Of a stretch of DNA of 64,000 bases, positions 17,790-26,641 are shown piece by piece (within the stretch, counting starts at the first letter, position 1; each line of letters opens with the position of its first letter). The translations under genes were made by a program, and so were the position numbers. The DNA is from Nocardiopsis ganjiahuensis DSM 45031 (GTDB lineage Bacteria; Actinomycetota; Actinomycetes; Streptosporangiales; Streptosporangiaceae): assembly GCF_000341085.1 (NCBI RefSeq), contig NZ_ANBA01000033.1, positions 1 to 64,000 of the forward strand, read 5' to 3'. The notes below the pieces were generated by a model. The model was not told where the DNA came from, ran no database searches, and was given only the letters and a program-made list of their open reading frames with translations.

Positions 17790-17982
17790 GGTGGGGCGGG
17801 AGAAGGGCCCGGCGGGCCGCCCCGAACCGGGGCCGGACCTCCAGAAAGGCTCAAATCGCTCTCCCTGATCTTGACGCCTGTGTGACCCGTGCAACACAGT
17901 GCTCTCACCTCGGGGCCTCTGACCTCGGTGCCCTCCTCCCCGCACCGGGGCCGGACCCCCCTGAACCCGTGGGAGCCTCCTC

Positions 17983-19338
17983 ATGCGCCGCTTCGGAAAC
18001 GCGCTCGCGGCGTTCAGCACCAGATGGGTGCCGGACGCCTTCGTCTTCGCGGTCGTCCTGTCCGCCCTGGTCTTCGGGATGGCCCTGTTCCTGACCGAAC
18101 GGACCCCGCTCGAACTGGTCGGGGACTGGTACGGCGGGTTCTGGGGCCTGCTCGAGTTCGGCATGCAGATGACCCTCGTCCTGGTCACCGGCTACGCCCT
18201 GGCCTCCTCGCCGCCGGCCCGGCGGGCGATCCTGTGGGTGGCGGGCCGGGCCCGCGGCCCGCTGTCCGCGGTGGGGATCACCGCCCTGGGCGCGGCGCTG
18301 CTGGGCACCCTGCACTGGGGTCTGGGCCTGATCGCCGGTGCCCTCCTCGCCGTGGAGGTGGCCCGCTCCTGCAAGGAGCGCGGCATCAAGGTGCACTTCC
18401 CGCTGCTGGCGGCGAGCGGTTACATCGGCCTCATGGTCTGGCACAGCGGACTGTCCGGTTCGGCGCCGCTGCTGGTCAACACCCCGGGGCACTTCCTGGA
18501 GGAGCAGATCGGCCTGATCCCGCTCAGCGAGACCGTCTTCCAGCCGTTCAACCTGGTCTTCCTCCTGGCCATGCTGATCGGTGCCCCGCTGCTGCTGATG
18601 AGCATGGCCCCCGAGCCCGGGGACAGCGAGGAGATCGAGGACTCCGGTGACGACGGGCCGCTCGGGGGCGGTACCGTCGGCCGCCCCGCCAGGACCGAAC
18701 TGCGCGCCCTGTCCCCGGCGCAGCGCCTCATGCACAGCCGCGTCCTGGTCTACGCGGTGGTCGCCGTCGGCCTGGTCCACCTGGTGCCCGCCCTCGTGCT
18801 CAACGGTGTGGTGGGCATGGACATCAACCTGCTCAACTTCATGTTCCTGATGGCCGGGCTGGGCCTGCACGGGACCCTGGCGAGCTACTCCTCGGCCGCG
18901 GCCGAGGGCGCGAGGAACGCCTCCGCGGTGATCGTCCAGTTCCCGTTCTACGCGGGAATCATGGGGATCATGGACACCTCCGGGCTGCTGGAGGTCGTCA
19001 CCGGGTGGTTCGTCTCCGTCGCCACGCCCTTCAGCTACCCGTTCCTCGCCCTCATGAGCGCCGCCCTGGTCAACCTCGCGGTGCCCTCGGGCGGCGGCCA
19101 GTGGGCGGTGCAGGGGCCGGTGGTCATGGGGGCGACGGAGACACTGGGCATCGACCCCGGTGTGGGTGTGATGGCGGTGGCCATGGGTGACCAGCTCACC
19201 AACGGCATCCAGCCGTTCTGGGCGCTGCCGCTGCTCGCGCTGACCAGGCTGCGCGCCGGCAAGGTGCTCGGCTACTCGGCGTTCGTGATGCTCTTCGCGA
19301 TCGTGGTCGCCTCCCTGTGCATCACCTTCCTGACCTGA
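17983..19338 (+). CDS. Short-chain fatty acid transporter (AtoE family)
   Basis: The 451-aa polytopic protein has about eleven membrane helices and an acidic cytoplasmic loop near 210-245. It matches the AtoE/TIGR00366 short-chain fatty acid transporter family: the conserved VPSGGGQWAVQGP segment near 365 and the GDQLTNGIQPFWALPLL segment near 400. It is expected to import butyrate, acetoacetate or similar acids. The start is ATG at 17983 with GGAG 8 nt upstream. No CoA-transferase gene lies next to it, unlike the E. coli ato operon. A possible -35 TTGACG is at 17871-17876, with no good -10. Confidence 0.9.
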   Translation: MRRFGNALAAFSTRWVPDAFVFAVVLSALVFGMALFLTERTPLELVGDWYGGFWGLLEFGMQMTLVLVTGYALASSPPARRAILWVAGRARGPLSAVGITALGAALLGTLHWGLGLIAGALLAVEVARSCKERGIKVHFPLLAASGYIGLMVWHSGLSGSAPLLVNTPGHFLEEQIGLIPLSETVFQPFNLVFLLAMLIGAPLLLMSMAPEPGDSEEIEDSGDDGPLGGGTVGRPARTELRALSPAQRLMHSRVLVYAVVAVGLVHLVPALVLNGVVGMDINLLNFMFLMAGLGLHGTLASYSSAAAEGARNASAVIVQFPFYAGIMGIMDTSGLLEVVTGWFVSVATPFSYPFLALMSAALVNLAVPSGGGQWAVQGPVVMGATETLGIDPGVGVMAVAMGDQLTNGIQPFWALPLLALTRLRAGKVLGYSAFVMLFAIVVASLCITFLT

Positions 19339-19344
19339 TCGGGC

Positions 19345-19372
19345 CCCCTGCCCGGGGCGCCCCGGGCAGGGG
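19345..19372. terminator. Perfect palindromic hairpin between convergent genes
   Basis: CCCCTGCCCGGGGC followed directly by its reverse complement, 28 nt in all. It lies 6 bp after the transporter stop and 6 bp before the end of the SEDS gene, so it can act on both strands. Confidence 0.75.
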
Positions 19373-19378
19373 AGCGGG

Positions 19379-20830
19379 TCAGCCGCGGTCCCGGATGCCG
19401 CTCGGCAGGTCGCGCACGTTGATCACCTCGGTGGAGGGGTCGCCGGGCGCCATCCCCGAGCTGAACGACTCCTGCGGGCGGCGGGCGGTCTCGCTGATGG
19501 TCAGCAGCAGGCCCGCGATCAGCCAGTTGGCCATCAGCGCGGAACCGCCCGCCGACAGGAACGGGGTGGTCATGCCGGTGAGCGGGATGATCAGCGTGGC
19601 GCCGCCCAGCACGATGAACACGTCGAACGCGAGGATGAACCCGTAGCCGAGCGCGGTGAGCTTGAGGAAGACGTCCCGGCAGCCCAGGGAGATCCGCAGC
19701 GCGCGCTGGGCGAACAGGAACAGCAGGACCAGCACCGCCAGCAGGCCGGTCAGCCCGAGCTTCTCGCCCACCGACACCAGGATCAGGTCGCTGTCGGAGG
19801 CGAAGAGGTTCTGCACGTCGCCGCCGTGGAAGCCGGTACCGAGTATCCCTCCGTAGGCCAGTGCGATCATGCCCTCCACCACCTGGAAGCTGCCGCCGTC
19901 GCTGTAGTAGACCTCCTCCTCGAAGGCGTTCAGCCAGATCCGCACCCGGTTCTGCACGTGCCCGAACAGCAGGTACGCCACGTAGGCGCCCGCGGAGAAG
20001 GCCACCAGGCCGATGAGTACCCAGGACTTGCGCGCGGTGGCCGCGTAGAGCACCGCCAGGAACGTGCCGAACAGCAGCAGCGAGGTCCCCAGGTCCTTGG
20101 TGCCCACCAGCAGGAGGATCGCCACACCCCAGCCCACGGCCATGGGGGCCAGGTCGCGGGCGCGCGGCGCGCTGAACACCTTCACCCCGCCGATCCTGAA
20201 GGTCCGGGTGACCAGCGCCATCACGTCGCGCTGGCGGCCCAGGTACGAGGCCAGGAAGATCACCAGCAGCACCTTCGCGAACTCCGAGGGCTGCATGGTG
20301 AAGGGGCCGATCATGATCCACCGCCGCGCGCCGAGCACCTCGTGGCCGAACGGCGAGAGCGGGAGCAGCAGCAGGACGAGCGCGGCCAGCGCGATCAGGT
20401 AGGTGTACATGGTCAGGCGGCGGGGCTGGCGGACGAACGCCACGGCGCCCGCGCACAGGACCATGCCGATCAGGGACCACATCAGCTGGCGGTCGGCCTC
20501 GCTGCTGCCCGGATCGAGGTCGCGGGTCATCTGGAGCGCCCAGATCATGGTGATCCCGAGCCCGGTCAGCGCCGTGGCCACCGGGAGCAGGACCGGGTCG
20601 GCGTAGGGCGCCACGAACCGCAGGAGGACGTGCAGGCCGAGGGCGCCCGCACCGAGCACCAGTGTGTAGACCGTCACCCTCGAGTCGATCCCGCCGGTGA
20701 CGGAGAGCGAGGCGAAGAGCAGGGCGGCGAAGGTCGTCCCGACCGAGGCGATGAGCAGAACCAGCTCCGTGCGTCTTTGTCGGGCCGGGCGCAGTGCCCC
20801 GTCTGTCGGTTCGGTCCCCGGGTTGGCCAT
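19379..20830 (-). CDS. SEDS family peptidoglycan polymerase (RodA/FtsW/SpoVE), RodA-like
   Basis: The 483-aa protein has about ten to twelve membrane helices. The SEDS signature GARRWIMIGPFTMQPSEFAKVLL (the GxxRW and QPSExxK motifs) and the late GGSALMANWLIAGLLL are present. These proteins polymerise lipid II glycan strands together with a class B PBP. The N-terminus (RRTELVLLIASVGTTFAALL..., RFVAPYADPVLLP) resembles actinobacterial RodA more than FtsW. No PBP or PknA/B genes flank it, unlike the usual rodA-pbpA-pknAB cluster, so it may be an extra copy. The start is ATG at 20830 with AGGACGAGG upstream. Confidence 0.9.
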   Translation of the reverse strand: MANPGTEPTDGALRPARQRRTELVLLIASVGTTFAALLFASLSVTGGIDSRVTVYTLVLGAGALGLHVLLRFVAPYADPVLLPVATALTGLGITMIWALQMTRDLDPGSSEADRQLMWSLIGMVLCAGAVAFVRQPRRLTMYTYLIALAALVLLLLPLSPFGHEVLGARRWIMIGPFTMQPSEFAKVLLVIFLASYLGRQRDVMALVTRTFRIGGVKVFSAPRARDLAPMAVGWGVAILLLVGTKDLGTSLLLFGTFLAVLYAATARKSWVLIGLVAFSAGAYVAYLLFGHVQNRVRIWLNAFEEEVYYSDGGSFQVVEGMIALAYGGILGTGFHGGDVQNLFASDSDLILVSVGEKLGLTGLLAVLVLLFLFAQRALRISLGCRDVFLKLTALGYGFILAFDVFIVLGGATLIIPLTGMTTPFLSAGGSALMANWLIAGLLLTISETARRPQESFSSGMAPGDPSTEVINVRDLPSGIRDRG

Positions 20831-21025
20831 ACCTCGTCCTCTGCCCTCTACCGTTCGCGCGAGGGCCGTGCCTTCTGAGCGGCGTGGGGGGCGTGGCCCG
20901 CAGTTCGAACTATAGACACGGGTGGGGCCGGGGCAAGGGGAACGGCCACTTTCGGGCGGTTTGGTTTGGCCGGGACGAGGCGGTCCGCACCGCCTTCTCC
21001 GCCCTGACGTCCTCCCTGTCCGATA

Positions 21026-21037
21026 TGGACTAGACCA
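21026..21037. promoter_or_regulatory. DasR-like palindromic site upstream of eno
   Basis: TGGACTAGACCA differs at one position from the core TGGTCTAGACCA of DasR (dre) sites that I recall from Streptomyces. It lies 98 bp before the enolase start. The rest of the region 20831-21134 shows no other clear element. This is a single-site resemblance only. Confidence 0.35.
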
Positions 21038-21134
21038 ATTCGGCAGGGTGGGCTCCACCGAACGGAGCGAGTGTCGCTAGTCTCGTGTCCGGGCCCGGAA
21101 GTGTGGGCCCAGACACCGAAGAGACGGAGAGATC

Positions 21135-22418
21135 GTGGCGTCCATCGAGTCAGTACAGGCGCGGGAGATCCTTGACTCCCGGGGCAACCCGACAGTCGAG
21201 GTCGAGGTTCTGCTCGACGACGGGACCATCACCCGTGCGGGTGTCCCCAGCGGAGCCTCCACCGGCAAGTTCGAGGCGGTCGAGCTGCGTGACGGCGGCG
21301 AGCGCTACGGCGGCAAGGGCGTGAGCAAGGCCGTCACCGCCGTCAACGACGAGATCGCCGACGAGCTGCTCGGCCACACACCCGACGAGCAGCGCATCAT
21401 CGACCGCGCGCTCATCGACCTGGACGGTACCCCGGACAAGTCCCGGATCGGCGCCAACGCCATCCTGGGCACCTCCCTGGCCGTGGCCAAGGCCGCCGCC
21501 GAGGAGGCCGGGCTGCCGCTGTTCCGCTACATCGGCGGTCCCAACGCGCACGTCCTGCCCGTGCCGATGATGAACATCCTCAACGGCGGCGCGCACGCCG
21601 ACAGCAACGTCGACATCCAGGAGTTCATGGTCGCCCCCATCGGCGCCCCGACCTTCTCGGAGGCCGTGCGCTGGGGCACCGAGGTCTACCACTCCCTGAA
21701 GTCGGTCCTGAAGGCGCACGGCCTGGGCACCGGCGTCGGCGACGAGGGCGGCTTCGCCCCCAACCTGGACAGCAACCGCGCCGCCCTGGACCTGATCGTC
21801 GAGGCGATCGAGAAGGCCGGTTACAAGGTCGGCACCGACATCGCCCTGGCCCTGGACGTGGCCGCCAGCGAGCTGTTCTCCGACGGTGTGTACACCTTCG
21901 AGGGCCAGTCCCGCACGGCCGAGGAGATGGCCGCCTACTACGCGGAGCTCGTCGACGCCTACCCGCTGGTCTCCATCGAGGACCCCCTCGACGAGGAGGA
22001 CTGGGACGGCTGGAAGACCCTCACCGAGCAGCTCGGCCACAAGGTCCAGCTGGTCGGCGACGACCTGTTCGTCACCAACCCGGAGCGGCTCCAGCGCGGC
22101 ATCCTCGCCGACACCGCCAACTCGCTCCTGGTGAAGGTCAACCAGATCGGCACCCTCACCGAGACGCTGGACGCGGTCTCCCTCGCCCAGCGCAGCGGTT
22201 ACACGGCGATGATCAGCCACCGTTCCGGTGAGACCGAGGACACCACCATCGCCGACATCGCGGTGGCCACCAACGCCGGGCAGATCAAGACCGGTGCCCC
22301 GGCGCGCAGCGAGCGGGTCGCCAAGTACAACCAGCTGCTGCGCATCGAGGAGGAACTGGACGACGCCGCCGTGTACGCGGGCGTGTCGGCCTTCCCGAGG
22401 TTCGCCGAGCGCGGCTAG
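21135..22418 (+). CDS. eno: Enolase (phosphopyruvate hydratase)
   Basis: The 427-aa glycolytic enzyme converts 2-phosphoglycerate to phosphoenolpyruvate. All signatures are present: IESVQAREILDSRGNPTVEVEV at the N-terminus, SGASTG, the Mg-ligand segments EDPLDEEDWDGW and GDDLFVTNP, the catalytic Lys in LLVKVNQIGT, and the C-terminal SHRSGETEDTTIADIAVA. The start codon is GTG at 21135, with GGAGAG upstream. ftsB follows after 9 bp, in the conserved eno-ftsB-DUF501-ppx order. Confidence 0.99.
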   Translation: MASIESVQAREILDSRGNPTVEVEVLLDDGTITRAGVPSGASTGKFEAVELRDGGERYGGKGVSKAVTAVNDEIADELLGHTPDEQRIIDRALIDLDGTPDKSRIGANAILGTSLAVAKAAAEEAGLPLFRYIGGPNAHVLPVPMMNILNGGAHADSNVDIQEFMVAPIGAPTFSEAVRWGTEVYHSLKSVLKAHGLGTGVGDEGGFAPNLDSNRAALDLIVEAIEKAGYKVGTDIALALDVAASELFSDGVYTFEGQSRTAEEMAAYYAELVDAYPLVSIEDPLDEEDWDGWKTLTEQLGHKVQLVGDDLFVTNPERLQRGILADTANSLLVKVNQIGTLTETLDAVSLAQRSGYTAMISHRSGETEDTTIADIAVATNAGQIKTGAPARSERVAKYNQLLRIEEELDDAAVYAGVSAFPRFAERG

Positions 22419-22427
22419 TCTGCCCCA

Positions 22428-22955
22428 GTGTCCCGCGAAACCAAGCAGCCGCCCACAAAGGCCGAGAAGGCGAACAAAGCCGACAGGCCTGCGAAGGCCG
22501 CTGCCCGGGGCGGCGCCAAGGGCGCCGTCAAGGCGGGCGCGAAGGGCTCCGGTGTGGGCCGCACCTCCAGGGTGCGGCCCATGCTCACCAGCAGGGCGGC
22601 CATCCTCGCCCTGGTCGTCTGCGTGATCGCGCTGAGCCTGGCCTATCCGCTGCGCGAGTACGTCATACAGCGGTCCCAGATCGCGCAGCTGCAGGACGAG
22701 CGCGCCCGCATGGAGGAGAACGTCGCCGAGCTCCAGGAGCGCGAGGAGGCGCTGAGCGAGGCGGATTACGTGGAGCGCGAGGCGCGCGCCCGGCTCCACT
22801 TCCAGTACCCGGACGAGACCGCCTACATCGTCATCCGCCCCGACTCCGAGTCGGAGGCCGAGACGGATCCGGCCGAGCCCACCGAGCCGTGGTTCACACA
22901 GCTGTGGCGTTCGGTCGAGGAGGCCGACAGCCCCGACCCCGACGACGGGCTCTGA
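22428..22955 (+). CDS. ftsB: Septum formation initiator FtsB/DivIC family protein
   Basis: The 175-aa bitopic protein has a basic Ala/Lys-rich cytoplasmic N-terminus (1-60), one membrane helix (about 62-82), an extracytoplasmic coiled coil (83-115: IAQLQDERARMEENVAELQEREEALSE) and the family ending YVEREARARLHFQYPDETAYIVI. It bridges FtsQ and FtsL in the divisome. The start is GTG at 22428. The acidic tail after 140 is typical for actinobacteria. It is co-directional with eno and DUF501. Confidence 0.93.
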   Translation: MSRETKQPPTKAEKANKADRPAKAAARGGAKGAVKAGAKGSGVGRTSRVRPMLTSRAAILALVVCVIALSLAYPLREYVIQRSQIAQLQDERARMEENVAELQEREEALSEADYVEREARARLHFQYPDETAYIVIRPDSESEAETDPAEPTEPWFTQLWRSVEEADSPDPDDGL

Positions 22956-23029
22956 GGGTTTCCTCGCCTGTACGCAGCCTGTGGACGACGGGCGCTGAGG
23001 CCGTTCACTGCAACTATGCTGGGTTGGTC

Positions 23030-23614
23030 ATGACTTCCGTAGATCCGCCCGTTCCGGGGCACACCGACGGCGGTCCCGCCTCCGAGCAGGACCTGGCCGC
23101 GATCGAACTCCAGTTGGGCCGCCAGCCGCGCGGGGTCCGTGCCGTCGCGCACCGCTGCCCCTGCGGCCTTCCCGACGTGGTGAAGACCGCTCCCCGCCTG
23201 GAGGACGGCACACCGTTCCCGACCCTGTACTACCTGACGTGCCCGCGCGCCGCCTCGGCGATCGGCCGGATGGAGAACGAGGGCCGGATGCGCCAGATGC
23301 AGGAGCGCCTGGGTGAGGACCCGGAGCTCCGGGCGGCCTACACCAGGGCCCACGAGTCCTACCTGGACGAGCGGGCCGAACAGGCGCGCGCCGACGGTCT
23401 GGAGCCGCTGCCCGAGGGTATGCAGAGCACCGGGGGCATGCCGACCCGGGTCAAGTGCCTGCACGCGCTGGTCGGCCACGAGCTGGCCGCGCCGGGGACC
23501 AACCCGTTCGGCGCCGAGGCGCTGGCCGAGCTCCCCGAGTGGTGGGCCAAGGGCCCGTGTGTGTGCGTTGACGAGAACACCTCCGAAGCTGTTGAGGGGA
23601 CGGACGCTTCATGA
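23030..23614 (+). CDS. DUF501 domain protein
   Basis: The 194-aa soluble protein contains DUF501: LGRQPRGVRAVAHRCPCGLPDVVKT at residues 25-50, TLYYLTCPRAASAIGRMENEGRM, and a C-terminal VKCLHALVGHELAAPG segment. Several conserved Cys/His residues (HRCPCG, TCPR, KCLH) suggest metal binding. The function is unknown. The family is conserved between ftsB and ppx in actinobacteria. Its TGA overlaps the ppx ATG (ATGA), so the two are coupled. Confidence 0.93.
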   Translation: MTSVDPPVPGHTDGGPASEQDLAAIELQLGRQPRGVRAVAHRCPCGLPDVVKTAPRLEDGTPFPTLYYLTCPRAASAIGRMENEGRMRQMQERLGEDPELRAAYTRAHESYLDERAEQARADGLEPLPEGMQSTGGMPTRVKCLHALVGHELAAPGTNPFGAEALAELPEWWAKGPCVCVDENTSEAVEGTDAS

Positions 23615-24603
23615 GCGGTGTCGCGGGGATCGACTGCGGAACCAACTCGATCAGGCTGCTGATCGCCGACATCGTCTTCCTGGACGGTGACGAGGTACAG
23701 GTCGTCGACGTCGACCGGCGCATGGAGATCGTGCGGCTGGGCGAGGGCGTCGACGAGACCGGCGCGTTCGCGCCCGAGGCCCTGGAACGGACCTTCGAGG
23801 CGCTGCGCGGCTACGCCGAGGCGATCGAGGCGCACGGGATCGAACTGGGTCCGGACGGGGTGCGCATGGTCGCGACCAGCGCGACCCGGGACGCGAGCAA
23901 CCGCCAGGAGTTCGTGGACGGTGTCCGCGAGATCCTGGGCGTGGAGCCCGAGGTGGTCACCGGCCTGGACGAGGCAGAGCTGTCCTTCGTGGGCGCCACG
24001 GCCGAGCTGGAGGCCGAGGCGGCCGACGGTGAGGCCAGCGGGGACTTCACTCCGCCGTTCCTGGTGGTCGACATCGGCGGCGGCTCCACGGAGTTCGTGC
24101 TGGGCGGCCTGGACGAGGACGAGGACCTGGTGCGCGCGGCCCTGTCGGTGAACGTGGGCTGCGTGCGCATGACCGAGCGCCACCTGCGCGACGACCCGCC
24201 CACGCAGGAGCAGGTCGAGGCGGCCACGGCCGACATCGACGCCGCCCTGGACGAGGTGGAGAAGGTCGTCCCGCTGCGGGAGGCCGGTTCGGTGGTGTGT
24301 GTGGCCGGGACCGCGACCACGGTCGCCGGGATCGCGCTCGACCTGCCCGAGTACGACTCCGAGCGCATCCACCACACGCGGGTGTCCGCCGCGGACCTGG
24401 ACCGGATCACGCGGGACCTGCTGGCCTCGCGGCACGCGGACCGGGCCGAGATCGGTGTGATGCACCCGGGCCGGGTGGACGTGATCGGGGCGGGCGCCCT
24501 GGTGCTCTCCCGCGTGCTCGCGCGCACCGGCGCGGACCACTTCACCGCCAGCGAGCACGACATCCTCGACGGTGTCGCGTGGAGCCTCATCGCGCCGGAG
24601 TGA
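23611..24603 (+). CDS. ppx: Ppx/GppA phosphatase family protein (exopolyphosphatase)
   Basis: The 330-aa protein has the ASKHA ATPase fold, with phosphate 1 motif GVAGIDCGTNSIRLLI, the phosphate 2 motif VVDIGGGSTEFVLGG near 150 and the third motif VVCVAGTATTVAG. It is the short two-domain form found in actinobacteria. It degrades inorganic polyphosphate or pppGpp; which one cannot be told here. The start overlaps the DUF501 stop by 4 nt. Confidence 0.95.
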   Translation: MSGVAGIDCGTNSIRLLIADIVFLDGDEVQVVDVDRRMEIVRLGEGVDETGAFAPEALERTFEALRGYAEAIEAHGIELGPDGVRMVATSATRDASNRQEFVDGVREILGVEPEVVTGLDEAELSFVGATAELEAEAADGEASGDFTPPFLVVDIGGGSTEFVLGGLDEDEDLVRAALSVNVGCVRMTERHLRDDPPTQEQVEAATADIDAALDEVEKVVPLREAGSVVCVAGTATTVAGIALDLPEYDSERIHHTRVSAADLDRITRDLLASRHADRAEIGVMHPGRVDVIGAGALVLSRVLARTGADHFTASEHDILDGVAWSLIAPE

Positions 24604-24870
24604 TCCGGGGCGGTCCGGGGCTCCGGAACGAGCCCGCGCGACTCCACACGAGCCGGGAGGCCCGGCCGAGCCCGAGCGCGCCCGAGTGAGCCCGACGGAA
24701 CCGGGTGATCCCGGGCGCGCCCGAGTGAGGCGAAGGGAACCCGGTGAACTGGAGTAATACGGTGCTCATCGTTGCTTAACCTCTTGGAAAGGGAACTCCG
24801 GGCATCCCGGAGGGGCCTTCTGGAGGGTCCGACCAGGGACCTCGGGTGAGACGCGTCACCCGCAAGACCC
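24604..24870. other. Intergenic region after ppx with short direct repeats
   Basis: This stretch has no coding frame of note. It holds two copies of GCGCGCCCGAGTGAG (24676-24690 and 24715-24729), 39 bp apart, in a run of GAGCCCG-like low-complexity sequence. No clear terminator is seen. The Rex-type operators begin at 24871. Confidence 0.5.
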
Positions 24871-24888
24871 TTGTGAAAGCATTCACAA
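24871..24888. promoter_or_regulatory. Rex operator (ROP), perfect half-sites
   Basis: TTGTGAAAGCATTCACAA has perfect half-sites TTGTGAA and TTCACAA around four bases, which is the consensus for the NADH/NAD-sensing repressor Rex. It lies 241 bp before the ndh start, on the expected type of target gene. Confidence 0.8.
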
Positions 24889-24975
24889 CCCATCTGACCT
24901 GCGAAAACGTCACTGGTGTGCACGTCGGAATGGTCCGAAGGTGGGCGGATGTGAACCTTCTCTGTCGGTAGGTGC

Positions 24976-24993
24976 TTGTGAAAGAATGCACAA
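24976..24993. promoter_or_regulatory. Second Rex operator, one mismatch
   Basis: TTGTGAAAGAATGCACAA fits TTGTGAANNNNTTCACAA with one mismatch, and is extended by flanking GC/GC to an outer inverted repeat GCTTGTG...CACAAGC. It begins exactly 105 bp after the first site, about ten helical turns, so both sites face the same side of the DNA. Confidence 0.7.
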
Positions 24994-25128
24994 GCAACCT
25001 TCAGTCGGGGTAAGAACCACGGCTCCCAGGACCCGGCGCCACCCGGCGCGGGGGAACCGAAGACCGTGACAGCCTTCGCGGCCCTTGAGGCAAGGGCGCC
25101 ACAGATTAACCGTTAGGGCGGAAATGCG

Positions 25129-26505
25129 ATGACCGAGAGCAGGAACTACCGGCTGGTACACGGCGGCGGGGACGAGGCGGAGATCCCGCACATCCTCATC
25201 GTCGGCGGCGGTTACCTCGGGATGTACACCGCGAGGCGGCTGGAGAAGAAGCTCGGGTCCGGTGAAGCCCGCATCACCGTCATCGACCCGAACTCCTACA
25301 TGACCTACCAGCCGTTCCTGCCCGAGACGGCCGCCGGCAACATCTCGCCGCGCAACGTCGTGGTCCCGCTGCGGAAGGTCTTCGACCGCGTCCGCGTGCT
25401 GGGCGGCCGCGTCGTGCGCATCGACCACGCCGACAACACGGTCCGCTACGAGCCCAACGTCGGTGAGCCCGAGACCCTCCGCTACGACTACCTCGTGATG
25501 GCGGCCGGCGCGGTCTCGCGCACCCTGCCCATCCCGGGCCTGGCCGAGTGGGGCATCGGCATCAAGACCGTCGAAGAGGCGGCCTACCTGCGCAACCACG
25601 TGCTCAACCAGCTGACCATCGCGGACTCCACCAACGACAAGGACGTGCGCGCCAAGGCGCTCAACTTCGTGTTCGTCGGCGGCGGGTTCGCGGGCGCCGA
25701 GGCTATCGCCGAGCTGGAGGACATGGTCCGCGACGCGGTCCGCATCTACCCCTCGATCGACCTCGACGACGTGAACTTCTACCTCATCGAGGCCGCGGAC
25801 AAGATCCTGCCCGAGGTCGGCCCGGAGGTCGGCGGCAAGGCGCTGAACCAGCTCCGCCGGCGCGGCATCGACGTGCGGCTCAAGACCTTCCTCGAGTCCG
25901 CCACCGACCAGCGCATCAAGCTCAGCGACGGCGCCGAGTTCGACGCGGGAACCCTGGTGTGGACCGCGGGCGTCAAGCCCAGCCCGGTCGTCTCCGCCAG
26001 CGACCTGCCGCTGGGCCCCAAGGGCCACGTCGACACCAGCGAGTACCTCACCGTCAACGGCACGGACAACGTCTTCGCCGGCGGCGACAACGCCCAGGTG
26101 CCCGACGGCAACGGCGGCTACTACCCGCCCAACGCCCAGAACGCGGTCCGCCAGGCGCCGGTGCTCGCCGACAACATCATCGCGACGCTGCGCAACGGCA
26201 AGCTCAAGGCCTACCAGCACAAGAACCTCGGCGCGGTCGCCGGGCTCGGCGTGCACAAGGGCGCGGCCCAGCTGTTCGGCAAGATCAAGCTGAACGGCCG
26301 CCTCGCCTGGTACGCCCACCGCTCCTACCACCTGCTCGCGGTGCCCACCTTCAACCGCAAGCTGCGGGTCCTCTCGGACTGGACGCTCGCCTTCTTCCTG
26401 CGCCGCGACTTCGCCGCGCTCCCGGAGATGGCCGAGCCGCGCCAGGCCTTCGAGGAGGCCAGCCAGCCGCAGGTCGAGGACGGCCGCCTGCGCCGGGTCA
26501 GCTGA
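25129..26505 (+). CDS. ndh: NAD(P)/FAD-dependent oxidoreductase, type II NADH dehydrogenase
   Basis: The 458-aa non-proton-pumping NADH:quinone oxidoreductase is peripheral on the membrane. The FAD-binding motif is ILIVGGGYLGMYTARRLE (19-36), and the second Rossmann motif for NADH is NFVFVGGGFAGAEAIAELE (near 180). The NVFAGGDNAQV FAD segment and the YPPNAQNAVRQAPVLADNI quinone-side helix are present, followed by a C-terminal membrane-anchoring region. The start is ATG at 25129. Two Rex-type sites upstream indicate induction when NADH accumulates. A strong terminator follows at 26546. Confidence 0.93.
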   Translation: MTESRNYRLVHGGGDEAEIPHILIVGGGYLGMYTARRLEKKLGSGEARITVIDPNSYMTYQPFLPETAAGNISPRNVVVPLRKVFDRVRVLGGRVVRIDHADNTVRYEPNVGEPETLRYDYLVMAAGAVSRTLPIPGLAEWGIGIKTVEEAAYLRNHVLNQLTIADSTNDKDVRAKALNFVFVGGGFAGAEAIAELEDMVRDAVRIYPSIDLDDVNFYLIEAADKILPEVGPEVGGKALNQLRRRGIDVRLKTFLESATDQRIKLSDGAEFDAGTLVWTAGVKPSPVVSASDLPLGPKGHVDTSEYLTVNGTDNVFAGGDNAQVPDGNGGYYPPNAQNAVRQAPVLADNIIATLRNGKLKAYQHKNLGAVAGLGVHKGAAQLFGKIKLNGRLAWYAHRSYHLLAVPTFNRKLRVLSDWTLAFFLRRDFAALPEMAEPRQAFEEASQPQVEDGRLRRVS

Positions 26506-26545
26506 CCCCGGGCGAGTCGCCCACCGCGCCCGACAGATACACCCG

Positions 26546-26578
26546 AAACGACCGGTTTCCTGCGGAAGCCGGTCGTTT
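26546..26578 (+). terminator. Rho-independent terminator after ndh
   Basis: AAACGACCGG and CCGGTCGTTT pair, extended inward by TTCC/GGAA around a short loop, and followed by TTGTGT. It lies 40 bp after the ndh stop. Confidence 0.85.
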
Positions 26579-26641
26579 TGTGTCCCCATCCGGCCAAGCC
26601 GATCCAAAGTGGGCAATCGGTCCGGCCGGTATGATGGGCAC

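Noticed and set aside
24676..24729. Attachment site or mobile-element scar from the GCGCGCCCGAGTGAG direct repeats
   Set aside because: The copies are only 39 bp apart in low-complexity GC-rich DNA and enclose nothing; they fit local slippage.
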